64,000 nt of DNA from SLFH01 sp050486265 (GTDB lineage: Bacteria > Planctomycetota > Phycisphaerae > Phycisphaerales > UBA1924), in contig JBJHCY010000001.1 of NCBI GenBank assembly GCA_050486265.1, forward strand, positions 502,291 through 566,290, read 5' to 3'. Below are positions 26,439 through 34,808 of this stretch, piece by piece. The notes under the pieces were generated by a model. It saw nothing but the letters and a program-made list of their open reading frames with translations, was not told the origin of the DNA and did not search any database. Every line of letters starts with the position of its first letter. Positions within the stretch are counted from its first letter, which is position 1. The position numbers were made by a program, and so were the translations under genes.

Positions 26439-27185
26439 TCAGCCGAGCGCCGAGCGGCTGCCGCGGAGTTGGTTCATCATGGTCTGCAGGCGATCGCCCG
26501 GGCAGGCGGTGGGGACATACTCGCGGTGGGTCATCACCCGCTGCACGGGCACGCGGTACTGGCGCATCGCGCTGCGGAGAAAACCCTCCAGCGAGGAGAC
26601 CGAGGCCTCGGTTGGGGGGCGGCGCATGAAGTTGCCCAGCACCATCACGCCGAGGTTCCGCTCGTTGGCGTCGCGGACATGGGCGCCCTGCAGGCTGACG
26701 GGGCGCCCCTCGTAGATCCGTCCCGCGGGGTCGATGATGTAGTGGTAGCCGATGTCCGCCCACCCGTTGTTGACATGGGCGCGCCGGATCGCCTCGACCC
26801 TGCGGGCGGCGTCCTGTCTGGAGAACGAGTCGAACTCGTCCATCCCGTCGTGGTGCACCGTGATCCGTTCGATCCGCCCCATCGGGCGGGCGAGCGAGGC
26901 GTTCGGCCCGGCGGTCGCCCACGCCGAGCGGGGCACCACCTCGCCCAGGTTTGCGTTGGCGCCGTTCGAGCGTTCACGCCAGGCCCGCAGCGCCTCTTCG
27001 GCTTCGGACGAGCCCGAGGCCGTGCTCGCTTGCGAAGGCGCAGGAGAAGCCCCCCCGGCGGATGTCCCGGGCAGGGGCTGGCCGACACGCCCGTTTCTGG
27101 GCGGCGAACTGCAACCGGTCGCGAAGGCCGCGGCGCCCGCGAGAATCAGGCCGAGCGCGTTCCGTCTGTTGAAGTGTTCATTCAC
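26439..27185 (-). CDS. Lipoprotein N-acetylmuramoyl-L-alanine amidase (amidase_2/PGRP type)
   Basis: A 248-residue peptidoglycan amidase. A lipoprotein signal is likely: GLILAGAAAFATGC puts a cysteine after a small-residue box near residue 25, although a twin-arginine-like NRRNAL precedes it. After a Ser/Pro/Gly linker the zinc amidase domain (about residues 85-240) shows ITVHHDGMDEF, GWADIGYHYIIDPAGRIYEG and MTHREYVPTACPGDRLQ; the two His and the Cys of TACPG are the usual zinc ligands. It would cleave the amide bond between N-acetylmuramic acid and the stem peptide. Confidence 0.9.
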   Translation of the reverse strand: MNEHFNRRNALGLILAGAAAFATGCSSPPRNGRVGQPLPGTSAGGASPAPSQASTASGSSEAEEALRAWRERSNGANANLGEVVPRSAWATAGPNASLARPMGRIERITVHHDGMDEFDSFSRQDAARRVEAIRRAHVNNGWADIGYHYIIDPAGRIYEGRPVSLQGAHVRDANERNLGVMVLGNFMRRPPTEASVSSLEGFLRSAMRQYRVPVQRVMTHREYVPTACPGDRLQTMMNQLRGSRSALG

Positions 27186-27322
27186 GGTGCAGCAGATCGG
27201 TCCGACCGCCTCTTGGAGTTGAACTGTCGCCGATGCGGGTCGGGAGCAGTATACTCGGACCTTCGCCGGCGGGCGGATCGCCGGACAGAGGCATTACAGA
27301 CAATCTGGGGGAGAACCCTGCT

Positions 27323-28132
27323 ATGGAAAACACGATCTTCAGGCGGTCCGCCGCCGCTCTCGTACTGACGCTCGCGGCCGGCGCTCTCTTTGCCCAAGAG
27401 CAGCAGCCCGAGGCCCCCGACGAGGAGGCCGCCCCCGCCGAGGAGGTGGTCGATCCGGTGATGGAACATTCGTTCTTCCGAGGCTGGGAGGGCAGCGCCG
27501 AGGTCGGCATGAACGGCTCGACGGGCAACACCGAGCGGTTCAACCTCCGCGCCGGCATCAACGCCGAGCGCGACACCGAACGCACCTTCACCACCACATC
27601 GCTCACCTACACCTACGCCAAAGAGGACGGCAACGACACAGAGAACCGCCTCCGCTTCCAACTCCGCAACGACTGGAAGCTCGCCGACTCGCGATGGTTC
27701 GTCTTCGCCCAGGGCAGCGCCGAGTACGACGAGTTTCAGGACTGGGACGCACGCCTCGACGGCTTCTTCGGTCTCGGTTACCGCTTCATCGACACCGAGC
27801 GGACCCGCTTGAACGGGCGCCTCGGCACCGGCCTCTCCTACGACATCGGGGGGAGCGACAACCGCATCCGCCCCGAAGGGCTCGCGGGCGCCGATATCCG
27901 CCACCAGATCACCGAGCGTCAACTTTTCCGCGCCGATGTCGAATACCTGCCCGAGTACACCAACTTCGCCCACTACAGGATCCGCGCCCGCGCCTCGTAC
28001 GAGATCCTCGTCGACCCGGAGGTCAACCTGACCCTCAAGCTCGGTGTCGAGAACCGCTACGACAGCGACCCCGGCGCGGGCTTCAAGCGGAACGATCTGG
28101 ACTACTTCGCCGTCCTCGCGTGGTCGTTCTGA
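27323..28132 (+). CDS. Outer-membrane beta-barrel protein (DUF481/YdiY-like)
   Basis: A 269-residue exported protein. A signal peptide (LVLTLAAGALFAQ) and an acidic Glu/Pro/Ala linker are followed by a repeating pattern of amphipathic strands: GWEGSAEVGMNGSTGNTERF, TTTSLTYTYAKEDGND, NRLRFQLRNDWKLAD, ending LDYFAVLAWSF with a C-terminal aromatic residue as in outer-membrane barrels. This matches DUF481 (salt-induced YdiY-like) proteins, where FFxGWxGSxxxGxxxSxGN is the opening motif. Precise role is unknown. The start follows AGAACCCTGCT and gives a proper signal peptide. mscS follows 61 bases downstream and may be co-transcribed. Confidence 0.85.
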   Translation: MENTIFRRSAAALVLTLAAGALFAQEQQPEAPDEEAAPAEEVVDPVMEHSFFRGWEGSAEVGMNGSTGNTERFNLRAGINAERDTERTFTTTSLTYTYAKEDGNDTENRLRFQLRNDWKLADSRWFVFAQGSAEYDEFQDWDARLDGFFGLGYRFIDTERTRLNGRLGTGLSYDIGGSDNRIRPEGLAGADIRHQITERQLFRADVEYLPEYTNFAHYRIRARASYEILVDPEVNLTLKLGVENRYDSDPGAGFKRNDLDYFAVLAWSF

Positions 28133-28193
28133 CCGGGCGGCTCAACCGACACAGGCAACGCGCCGCTGACGGGCGACGCGGGAGGGGTTGGAT

Positions 28194-29144
28194 ATGCAGA
28201 GCGAGCAGGAACTCGGCGCCGAGCAGACCGAGCCCGTAGAGACCACGCCGGTTGAGCCGGAAGAGGCTCCGGTCGATGAAGAGCCGGGGATCACCGAAGC
28301 GGCGACGGGTTTGATTAATGATCTTCTCGACGATCCGCAGATCATCATCGATCACCTTGTGACCGCGGGGGTCGTGATCCTGAAAGTCATCGCGATCTTC
28401 ATCATCGCGCGGATCATCGCCAAGACGCTCAAGCGCATCGTCGTCAAGGGCCTGGTCAGGACCAAGCTCGACCAGACGATCGCCAAGTTCTTCGGCAACA
28501 TTGTCGCCTGGGGCGTCATGATCATCGCGATCATGGCGATCCTCGAGTCGTTCAATGTCAGAACGACCGGCCTGGCCGCCGTGATCGCCGGCGCCAGCCT
28601 CGCCATCGGCCTGGCCTTCCAGGGCAGCCTCGGCAACCTCGCCAGCGGCGTCATGCTCCTGGTCTTTCGGCCCTTCAAGGTCGGCGATGTCATCTCCGTC
28701 AACGGCGTGACCGCGAAGGTCGAAGAGGTCGAGCTCTTCTCGACCATTCTCGACACCTTCGACAACCGGCGGATCATCATGCCGAACGGCTCTGTCTTCG
28801 GCAACACCCTCGAGAACATCTCGTTCCACAAGACCAGACGCGTCGATGTCAATGTCGGCACTGTCTACTCGGCCGATCTGGACCAGACCCGCGCGGTGCT
28901 GATGGAGGCCGCACGCGCTGTCGAGGGGAGGCTGACCGATCAGGATCCCGCGGTCGTGCTGAGCGGGCTTGGGGACTCATCGATCGACTGGGCCGTGCGT
29001 GTCTGGGTCAACGCCGCAGATTTCTGGCCTGTCAAGGACAGGCTCACCCGCGACATCAAGGTCGCGCTCGACAACGCCGGCATCGGCATCCCCTTCCCGC
29101 AGATGGATGTTCATATCGACGGCGCGGTCGGACGCAACGGCTGA
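28194..29144 (+). CDS. mscS: Small-conductance mechanosensitive channel
   Basis: A 316-residue homoheptameric channel that releases solutes during hypo-osmotic shock. The N-terminus is a 50-residue acidic extension (ETTPVEPEEAPVDEEPG). Then come helices TM1 and TM2 and the pore-lining TM3 with its Gly/Ala pattern (VIAGASLAIGLAFQGSLGNL), followed by the beta domain entry FRPFKVGDVISVNG. NRRIIMPNG and FPQMDVHI near the end are also typical. The ATG is preferred, 6 bases after GGAGGGG; a TTG two codons earlier is possible. A strong terminator follows. Confidence 0.92.
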   Translation: MQSEQELGAEQTEPVETTPVEPEEAPVDEEPGITEAATGLINDLLDDPQIIIDHLVTAGVVILKVIAIFIIARIIAKTLKRIVVKGLVRTKLDQTIAKFFGNIVAWGVMIIAIMAILESFNVRTTGLAAVIAGASLAIGLAFQGSLGNLASGVMLLVFRPFKVGDVISVNGVTAKVEEVELFSTILDTFDNRRIIMPNGSVFGNTLENISFHKTRRVDVNVGTVYSADLDQTRAVLMEAARAVEGRLTDQDPAVVLSGLGDSSIDWAVRVWVNAADFWPVKDRLTRDIKVALDNAGIGIPFPQMDVHIDGAVGRNG

Positions 29145-29171
29145 CGCCGATCGGATACACCTCGCCCCTCG

Positions 29172-29204
29172 CGCGGCGGCCCGGGGGCCGCCGCGTTTTC
29201 ATTT
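29172..29204 (+). terminator. Terminator after mscS
   Basis: A 10-bp stem CGCGGCGGCC/GGCCGCCGCG with a 4-base loop, followed by TTTTCATTT, 27 bases after the mscS stop. Confidence 0.9.
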
Positions 29205-29302
29205 CTGAGAAGTGATGTGCGCAGAAACAGGAGGGCGGCGCCCGGGGTTCGGTCGCGCCGCCCTCCGTCTCGAGGAGGCGGGGGTTGCAGGCAGGAGTGA
29301 GA

Positions 29303-30394
29303 TCAGCCCTCGGCGAACCTCGCGAGGAAGTAGAAGAAGTCGTCGGCGTCGATCACGCAGTCGGGCACTCCGAAGCCCGGGTCGTTCGGGTTTGTCGAGC
29401 CGGTCAGATCGGCCCTGGGGTCGCCGGCGGCGAACAGTTGCAGGAAGAAGAAGAAGTCGTCGGCGTCGACCACACCGTCGGGCGAGCCCGGCGTCGGGCC
29501 GGTCAGGTCCGCGGGCGAGCCGACACGCACGCGGATGTCGAGCTTGGGCGTCAGCCCGAGCGCCTGGGCGACGGGGTTGTCGCTGGTGTAGAAGGAGGGG
29601 AAGGCCGAGGGGCCGGTGCCGCCGGTAGGGTCGCCGCTGGCGGGCAAGAGCGACGCGGCGCTCAGGCGGATCTGACCCCTGGCCAGTTCCTGTTGCAGGT
29701 AGCGGAAGGCGCTCGGGGCGCACAGGTCGATCTCGAAGACGACCACATCCTCGGCCGCGACGGTTTCGCCCGGCTGGCGCCCGTCGATCGAGCCGATGCC
29801 CCAGGGGACAACATCGAAGCGTTCCTTGAGGCGGTTGGAGATGTCCACCGGCGTGCCGTCGGCCTCGAAGAAAGCCGCGAACGCGTTGCGGCTTCCCTGG
29901 GCGGGCGGGACGGTCGGCGTGCCGCCGAAGGGCGAGGTCGCGGACCAGGTCTCGGCGGTGAACCCGTTGCGGTAGCCGGTGCCGAAGATCTCCATCGGGC
30001 GGCCCGGGGTGGTGTCGGGCAGGAAGTCGGGGTCGGAGGGGTCGAGGAAGGTGCGGTAGGAGTCCGGCGTCACATCGAGGGGGAAACCGTCGGTGTTGGC
30101 GATGACCAGGGTGAGGCGGATCGACTCGATGGTGTAGCGGGACGGACTCAGGCCGGGGGGGATCTGGACCGAGGTGTCGAAACCGACGATGTACTGGGCG
30201 TCGTAATCGTCGAACCCCGGCTCGTCGATCGCCCCGAAGATCGAGGCCTCGAACCGGGCGCCCGGCGTCAGGTTGAACGGATAGTTCCAGCGGTCCTCGC
30301 TGGGGGGCTGGAACGAGGTGTCGACGAGTTGGGCCTGGGCGCTGGCGCTCAGCCCGATGGCGAGTGCGAGTGCCCCTGAGATGCGGGGATACAT
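29303..30394 (-). CDS. Exported protein with two C-terminal dockerin-like repeats
   Basis: A 363-residue secreted protein. A signal peptide (ISGALALAIGLSASAQA) is followed by about 270 residues of probable beta structure with no recognised domain (WNYPFNLTPGARFEASIFG, YIVGFDTSVQIPPGLSP). The C-terminus has two 30-residue repeats, each of the form ADLTG-x-T, then GVVDADDFFFFLQLF or VIDADDFFYFLARF. The repeats carry Asp residues spaced like EF-hand or dockerin calcium loops. This tail is common in Phycisphaerae secreted proteins and is presumably an anchoring or cohesin-binding unit. It is divergent from a prepilin gene, and two Fur-like boxes sit between them. Confidence 0.85.
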   Translation of the reverse strand: MYPRISGALALAIGLSASAQAQLVDTSFQPPSEDRWNYPFNLTPGARFEASIFGAIDEPGFDDYDAQYIVGFDTSVQIPPGLSPSRYTIESIRLTLVIANTDGFPLDVTPDSYRTFLDPSDPDFLPDTTPGRPMEIFGTGYRNGFTAETWSATSPFGGTPTVPPAQGSRNAFAAFFEADGTPVDISNRLKERFDVVPWGIGSIDGRQPGETVAAEDVVVFEIDLCAPSAFRYLQQELARGQIRLSAASLLPASGDPTGGTGPSAFPSFYTSDNPVAQALGLTPKLDIRVRVGSPADLTGPTPGSPDGVVDADDFFFFLQLFAAGDPRADLTGSTNPNDPGFGVPDCVIDADDFFYFLARFAEG

Positions 30395-30421
30395 GGGAGT
30401 CTCCGTGCTGTCAGATGCGAA

Positions 30422-30438
30422 CTGTTCTTGCCGAACAG
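30422..30438. promoter_or_regulatory. Inverted repeat upstream of the dockerin-like gene
   Basis: CTGTTC-TTGCC-GAACAG, 6-bp arms with a 5-base spacer, lying 28 bases upstream of the dockerin-like gene start. It could be an operator or a leader hairpin. Evidence is the symmetry alone. Confidence 0.3.
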
Positions 30439-30464
30439 GATGGTACGGGCTATCGTTGGCATTG

Positions 30465-30481
30465 TTGCGACTGAGTCTCAT
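30465..30481. promoter_or_regulatory. Fur-superfamily-like box 1
   Basis: TTGCGACTGAGTCTCAT contains a 7-1-7 inverted repeat, TGCGACT-G-AGTCTCA, with one mismatch between arms. The 7-1-7 geometry is that of Fur and Zur family operators. It lies between divergent genes for a dockerin-like secreted protein and a prepilin. Confidence 0.5.
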
Positions 30482-30506
30482 CTAGGCAAGCAGAATCCCG
30501 TCTCTG

Positions 30507-30523
30507 TTGCGACTCAGTCTCAG
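30507..30523. promoter_or_regulatory. Fur-superfamily-like box 2
   Basis: TTGCGACTCAGTCTCAG is identical to box 1 in both 7-base arms and differs only at the centre and edge. Its centre is 42 bases from that of box 1, four helical turns, so two dimers would sit on the same DNA face. A -10-like TATACT lies at 30541-30546, so box 2 overlaps the expected -35 region of the prepilin promoter. Confidence 0.5.
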
Positions 30524-30573
30524 CAAGTCCGAGAAGCGGCTATACTGCTCGTCCAGCCCGCCGGAGGCGTTCG

Positions 30574-31485
30574 ATGCGTTCGTTCAACCCCCGCAACATG
30601 CCCCTCGCCGACCGGCGGAAGGGTGCGCGCCGGGGGTTCACGCTGATCGAGCTGCTGGTGGTCATCGCGGTGATCGCGGTGCTGATCGGGATCATGCTGC
30701 CGGCCCTCTCGGGGGCCAGGGGGGCCGCCCGCCAGATCCGGGAGATGGCGGCGGGGCAGCAGCTCATGATCGCCTACACCTCGTACGCCGACGCCCACCG
30801 GGGCTATGTGCTGCCGGGGTACCCCAGCCGCAACATGATCAACCAGGGAAAGATCACCGCGTACGACCGCTCGGGGGAGGCGATCAGCTTTCCGACCGCG
30901 AGCCGTTATCCTTGGCGCCTGGCCCCCTACATGAACTACAACTTCGCGGGGATGTACCACCCCGACGCCTCGCTGGAGGAGATGGCCAGGACCAGCCTGC
31001 CCGGCAACATCGACGAGCGGTATGTCGTCAGCCTCTTCCCGCTCTACGGGCTGAACTCGCAGTACATCGGGGGCAACGAGCGGTTTCTGGCCTTCAACCC
31101 GACCAGCGAGCGGGTCTTCGGGCGGTTCTACGTCCGCAGGCTCGACGAGGTCCGCCGCCCCTCGGGGCTGCTGACCTTTGCGACGGCGAGGGCCGACCGC
31201 GACACCTTCGCTTCTGTCGGGCTGAGCAACGAGTTCCCGGGCCACTTCGATGTCTGGGCCCCGCGATTCAGCGAGTCGGCCGGGGAGCAGTGGGCCTCGA
31301 TTTACGATCCGCGCACGCCCACCCCGCGTGAGAACTCGGGCTTTGTAGACCTCCGCCACCGGGGCAAGGCCCTGACGGCGATGTTCGACGGGCATGTCCG
31401 GGCCCTGGGCTGGGAAGAGCTGCGTGACATGCGCCTCTGGGCCGACCAGGCCGCCAAGCCCGACTGGGCGCTCGGCCCCCGCTGA
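30574..31485 (+). CDS. Prepilin-type N-terminal domain protein (pseudopilin-like)
   Basis: A 303-residue protein with the class III signal RRGFTLIELLVVIAVIAVLIG: cleavage after Gly, methylated Phe, then a glutamate at +5 and a 20-residue helix. The remainder is a globular periplasmic domain (FVDLRHRGKALTAMFDGHVR near the end), the phrase GKALTAMFDGHV being common in the planctomycete H-x-G-x-x-N type pseudopilins. Such proteins are many per genome in this phylum, and their export uses a type II secretion or type IV pilus-like assembly. GGAGG lies 7 bases before the ATG. The Fur-like boxes upstream suggest metal control. Confidence 0.85.
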   Translation: MRSFNPRNMPLADRRKGARRGFTLIELLVVIAVIAVLIGIMLPALSGARGAARQIREMAAGQQLMIAYTSYADAHRGYVLPGYPSRNMINQGKITAYDRSGEAISFPTASRYPWRLAPYMNYNFAGMYHPDASLEEMARTSLPGNIDERYVVSLFPLYGLNSQYIGGNERFLAFNPTSERVFGRFYVRRLDEVRRPSGLLTFATARADRDTFASVGLSNEFPGHFDVWAPRFSESAGEQWASIYDPRTPTPRENSGFVDLRHRGKALTAMFDGHVRALGWEELRDMRLWADQAAKPDWALGPR

Positions 31486-31532
31486 GCCGCTGCGTGCGAG
31501 GGGGGCGGGTTGTCCGTCTACGCTTGCTGGGC

Positions 31533-32879
31533 ATGACCACCACAACGATCGATCTGCTCGACGAGCTCCGCTGGCGGGGCCTGCTGCACCAGTCCACCGA
31601 CGAGGCCGAGCTGCGCGAGCACCTCGCCGCTGGGCGGAGGAAGATCTACGCCGGCTTCGACCCGACCGCCGACTCGCTGACGATCGGCAACCTCGTGCCG
31701 ATCATGACGCTGGTGCATGTCGCGCGGGCAGGGCACGAGCCGATCGTCCTCATGGGGGGCGGGACGGGCCTGATCGGCGATCCTTCGGGCAAGAGCGCCG
31801 AGCGCCAGCTCATGAACCGCGAGACGGTCGAGCGTCACATCAAGGGCCAGCGCAGGATTTTCGACGGCGTGTTCGCCAACGCCGGCCTCGGCGAGCCGCG
31901 CGTGGTCAACAACGCCGACTGGCTCTCGAAGGTCTCGTTCCTCGAAGCGCTGCGCGACACAGGCAAGTTCTTCAGCGTCAACGCGATGATGCAGAAGGAG
32001 TCGGTCAAAGAACGCCTCAACAACCGCGAGCAGGGCATCAGCTACACCGAGTTCAGCTACATGATCCTCCAGGCGTACGACTTCCGCCACCTCCACGAGC
32101 ACGAGGGCGTGACGGTCCAGTGCGGCGGGAGCGACCAGTGGGGCAACATCACCGCGGGGATCGAGTTGATCCGAAAGTCCGCCGCGGTGCGCCACGGGCT
32201 TGAAGGCAGGCTCGACGAGGGCGAGCAGATCTACAAGGGCAAGGTGACGCTGGCGCACGGGTTCACGATGCCGCTGGTGACCAAGAGCGACGGGGGCAAG
32301 TTCGGCAAGACCGAGACCGGCGCCGTCTGGCTGACGCCCGACCGCACCAGCGCGTTCGCGATGCACCAGTTCTGGCTGAACACCTCCGACGGGGATGTCG
32401 AGCGGTTCCTGAAGGTCTTTACGCTGCTCGGGCGCGAGGAGATCGAGTCGCTGATGGCCCGACACGCCGAGAACCCCGGCGCACGCGAGGCGCAGCGGAC
32501 GCTCGCCAACGAGACGACGGCGCTCGTGCACGGGCGCGAGCAGGCGGCGGCGGCCGAAGAGGCGGGGCGGGCCCTCTTTTCCGGCGATATCGCGAACCTG
32601 CCCGAGGCGACCTTCCGCGAGGTGCTCGCCGAGGCGCCCTCCAGCGAGCACCCGCTCGCGGCGCTCAAGGCTGGCGTTGCGCCGGTCGACCTGCTCGTCG
32701 AGACCGGGCTGGCGAGCTCCAAGCGCCAGGCCCGCGAGTTTCTGACGCAGGGCTCGGTCAGCGTCAACGGCCGAAAGGTCGGGCTCGACGACACGCTCGG
32801 CGTGGGCGACCTCCTGCACAGCTCGCTGCTTGCGATCCGTCGCGGCAAGAAGCAGTGGCATCTGGCGGTCTGGAAGTGA
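31533..32879 (+). CDS. tyrS: Tyrosyl-tRNA synthetase
   Basis: A 448-residue class I aminoacyl-tRNA synthetase charging tRNA-Tyr. The Rossmann core begins YAGFDPTADSLTIGNLVP, and MGGGTGLIGDPSGKS, VQCGGSDQWGNITAGIELI and GKFGKTETGAVWL (the KMSKS equivalent) are all present. The C-terminal S4 RNA-binding domain is LLVETGLASSKRQAREFLT followed by GSVSVNGRKV. The HIGH motif is altered: both histidines are replaced (Thr and Asn). The ATG 39 bases into the open frame was chosen because the preceding residues are not family-like. A palindromic repeat lies downstream. Confidence 0.95.
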   Translation: MTTTTIDLLDELRWRGLLHQSTDEAELREHLAAGRRKIYAGFDPTADSLTIGNLVPIMTLVHVARAGHEPIVLMGGGTGLIGDPSGKSAERQLMNRETVERHIKGQRRIFDGVFANAGLGEPRVVNNADWLSKVSFLEALRDTGKFFSVNAMMQKESVKERLNNREQGISYTEFSYMILQAYDFRHLHEHEGVTVQCGGSDQWGNITAGIELIRKSAAVRHGLEGRLDEGEQIYKGKVTLAHGFTMPLVTKSDGGKFGKTETGAVWLTPDRTSAFAMHQFWLNTSDGDVERFLKVFTLLGREEIESLMARHAENPGAREAQRTLANETTALVHGREQAAAAEEAGRALFSGDIANLPEATFREVLAEAPSSEHPLAALKAGVAPVDLLVETGLASSKRQAREFLTQGSVSVNGRKVGLDDTLGVGDLLHSSLLAIRRGKKQWHLAVWK

Positions 32880-32956
32880 GTTTGGGTGTGGGGGGCGCGG
32901 CCTGCGGCCGCGAGAGGGTCGAGCAGGCGAGAGGCGAGCAGGCGAAGCAGACCTGT

Positions 32957-32983
32957 GACACTGGCGGCTTGCCCGCCAGTGTC
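32957..32983. repeat. Dispersed palindromic repeat, copy 1
   Basis: GACACTGGCGG-CTTGC-CCGCCAGTGTC, perfect 11-bp arms, followed by TTT. It lies 77 bases after the tyrS stop and may double as its terminator. Related copies occur at 40300-40322 and, degenerate and inverted, at 40644-40669. Confidence 0.7.
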
Positions 32984-33016
32984 TTTCCATCGCGTCGCTC
33001 ATCAATGCATGTCTGA

Positions 33017-33177
33017 ACCCGACCCTTCGCTTCGCTCAGGGATCGGCGTCATTCGCGCGAGCCTCTTGCATGCGATGACAGCGAACTGGCAGCTGCGCGA
33101 ACGCCGAGAACGATCTTCGACAAGCAGCGATGCCCGCAACCTGGACGCCGATCCCTGAGCGAAGCGAAGGGTCGGGT
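33017..33177. repeat. Perfect 34-bp inverted repeat around a 93-bp core
   Basis: The left arm at 33017-33050 and the right arm at 33144-33177 are exact reverse complements over 34 bases. The arms contain CCCTTCGCTTCGCTCAGGG, itself weakly palindromic. The 93-base core has no open frame of note. Together with the palindrome at 32957 this fills the 320-base gap between tyrS and the next gene. It could fold into a very long hairpin or be a small non-autonomous mobile element. Confidence 0.8.
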
Positions 33178-33199
33178 CGAGAGACAAACAAACCCGGTG

Positions 33200-34240
33200 T
33201 CAAGCGGTCGCGGCGATCCGGCGCAGCATCGCGGGGCTCTCGCCCTGGCCGGTGCGGGCGCTCAGCAGCGCCGCCTGGCACATCGAGAGCGTGAGCTCGA
33301 ACGAACCCGGCGCGGGGGTTGGCGCCCTGTCTTCCAGCACGCGCTGCATTGCGCCGGCGACCGCCGCGGCGGCGATCGCGTCCGGCTCGGCCTCGGCCCG
33401 CGCCCACTTGGAGTCTTCGATGACTTTGCCCGCCGCGTCGCGCCAGAGCAGGCGTTCGCGGTCTACCGAGAGCTCGCCCGCAGGCCCGACCGCGTCGACG
33501 CGGAAGGTGTACGCGCCCGCCTGGTCGCTGGCGAGGCCCGAGACGATCCGCCCGTCGGCGTAGCGACCTGTGAAGGCGATGTCGCCCTTGAGATCGCGCA
33601 GCGTCTCGCCCGGGAGGGCGTGCAGCGGACGCCCGGGGACGGAGTAGGCGTAGGCCGCGTCGATCGTCTCGGGTTCGCCCATGAGTTCGCGGGTGATATC
33701 CATCGCGTCAAAGAGCAGGAGGGCGAGGGAGGCGTCGCGCTCGCGGGCGCGGACATCGACCCGCAGCGTGCGCACGGGCCTGAACTGCTCCATCGCGTCG
33801 AGCAGCTCGGCGAACGCCGGTTCATGGCGCACAAGCGGGGCGAGGTCGCAGGCGTCGGCGGCGCTCAGGCCCTGGTGCGAACGGGCCCAGCGACCGGCCC
33901 GCACCTCGACGGTCGAGGAGGGGATCGGCTCGGCAGCGATGATGCGGGCCCCGCGCTGGCGGGCGCTCAGGATCACCGCGGCGTCGGCGGGGTCGTCGCC
34001 GAACGGCCCGGGGTCCAGGATCCAGAACAGGTCGGCCTCGACCGAGGCGAACATCGATCGCAGGTCGTCGACGGGCTCTGCGCCGAGCTTCTCGGCTATC
34101 ACCCCGCTCTCGCCCCGCCCGGGCGAGCCGGCGGCGCAAACGACAAGCCCGAGCCGGTCGCGCAGGGCGCGGACGATCGGCAGCCGCTCGGGCGTGCACC
34201 AGAGGGCGACCCTGACCTGATTTGTGCCCTTCTTGTCCAC
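33200..34240 (-). CDS. Hypothetical protein, possibly oxidoreductase-like (Gfo/Idh/MocA style)
   Basis: A 346-residue protein with a Rossmann-like opening (VRVALWCTPERLPIVRALRD) and the pattern GVIAEKLGAEPVDDLRSMF followed by EADLFWILDPG, where a Gfo/Idh/MocA-type protein would have its nucleotide-binding domain and the aspartate-rich helix. The C-terminal part (TFRVDAVGPAGELSVDRERL, WRDAAGKVIEDSKW) resembles the beta-sheet domain of that family. The usual G-x-G-x-x-G loop is not visible, so NAD(P) binding is doubtful. The start is a GTG, chosen because upstream residues overlap the RNase P RNA on the other strand. Family assignment is tentative. Confidence 0.7.
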   Translation of the reverse strand: MDKKGTNQVRVALWCTPERLPIVRALRDRLGLVVCAAGSPGRGESGVIAEKLGAEPVDDLRSMFASVEADLFWILDPGPFGDDPADAAVILSARQRGARIIAAEPIPSSTVEVRAGRWARSHQGLSAADACDLAPLVRHEPAFAELLDAMEQFRPVRTLRVDVRARERDASLALLLFDAMDITRELMGEPETIDAAYAYSVPGRPLHALPGETLRDLKGDIAFTGRYADGRIVSGLASDQAGAYTFRVDAVGPAGELSVDRERLLWRDAAGKVIEDSKWARAEAEPDAIAAAAVAGAMQRVLEDRAPTPAPGSFELTLSMCQAALLSARTGQGESPAMLRRIAATA

Positions 34241-34280
34241 CTTGGGGAATGCTACATGATTCCGTCGCGTAATGTATTGC

Positions 34281-34728
34281 GGCGCTGCAAGGCGGCCGCG
34301 GCTTCCCCGGGTTTCCGGGGGGCCGAGGAAAGTCCGAGCACGGCAGGGCACGCCGGTGGGTAACGCCCACCCGGCCGGGGCGGTCCCGGCCGAGGGAAAG
34401 TGCAAAGAAACCAGACCGCCGATGGCCGGATCCGTCCGGCACAGGCAAGGGTGTGAGGGTGCGGTAAGAGCGCACCGCCCGGCTGGCGACAGCCGGTGGC
34501 TAGCAAACCCCGGCGCGTGCAAGCCCAAGCAGCCCTGCGGAGGTCAGCCTCCGTGGCCGGCCCGGCCACTGTCGGGGCGGGTAGGGTGCTCCGGCGTACG
34601 CCGGGACCGCGTCGGCAACGGCGCGGCAAGAGAAATGGCCGCCCAGGCCGGCAGGCGCGACACGGGCCCCCGTCAATACCCCGTCGCGAACCGTCGGCCG
34701 GACAGAACTCGGCTTATCAGCAGCGTCG
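34281..34728 (+). ncRNA. rnpB: RNase P RNA (class A)
   Basis: Catalytic RNA that trims tRNA 5' leaders. The universal 5' core GAGGAAAGTCCGAGCA is at about 34325-34340, followed by AAAGAAACCAGACCGCC near 34405, GGTGCGGTAAGAGCGCACCG near 34458-34477, and the 3' core GACAGAACTCGGCTTAT at 34701-34717. The terminal P1 helix can be formed by CGCTGC near 34283 and GCAGCG near 34720. The overall length of about 450 bases is somewhat longer than the E. coli RNA. Ends are estimated from P1 pairing. Confidence 0.95.
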
Positions 34729-34738
34729 GACCGCCGTC

Positions 34739-34773
34739 GGGCCTCGGGAAACCGGGGCCCGGCGACCTTTTTG
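34739..34773 (+). terminator. Terminator of RNase P RNA
   Basis: A 9-bp stem GGGCCTCGG/CCGGGGCCC closed by a GAAA tetraloop (one G-U pair), then TTTTT at 34768-34772. Confidence 0.8.
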
Positions 34774-34808
34774 GGGCGCGGGGAACGGGGCGCAGGGCGC
34801 GGGGTTCG

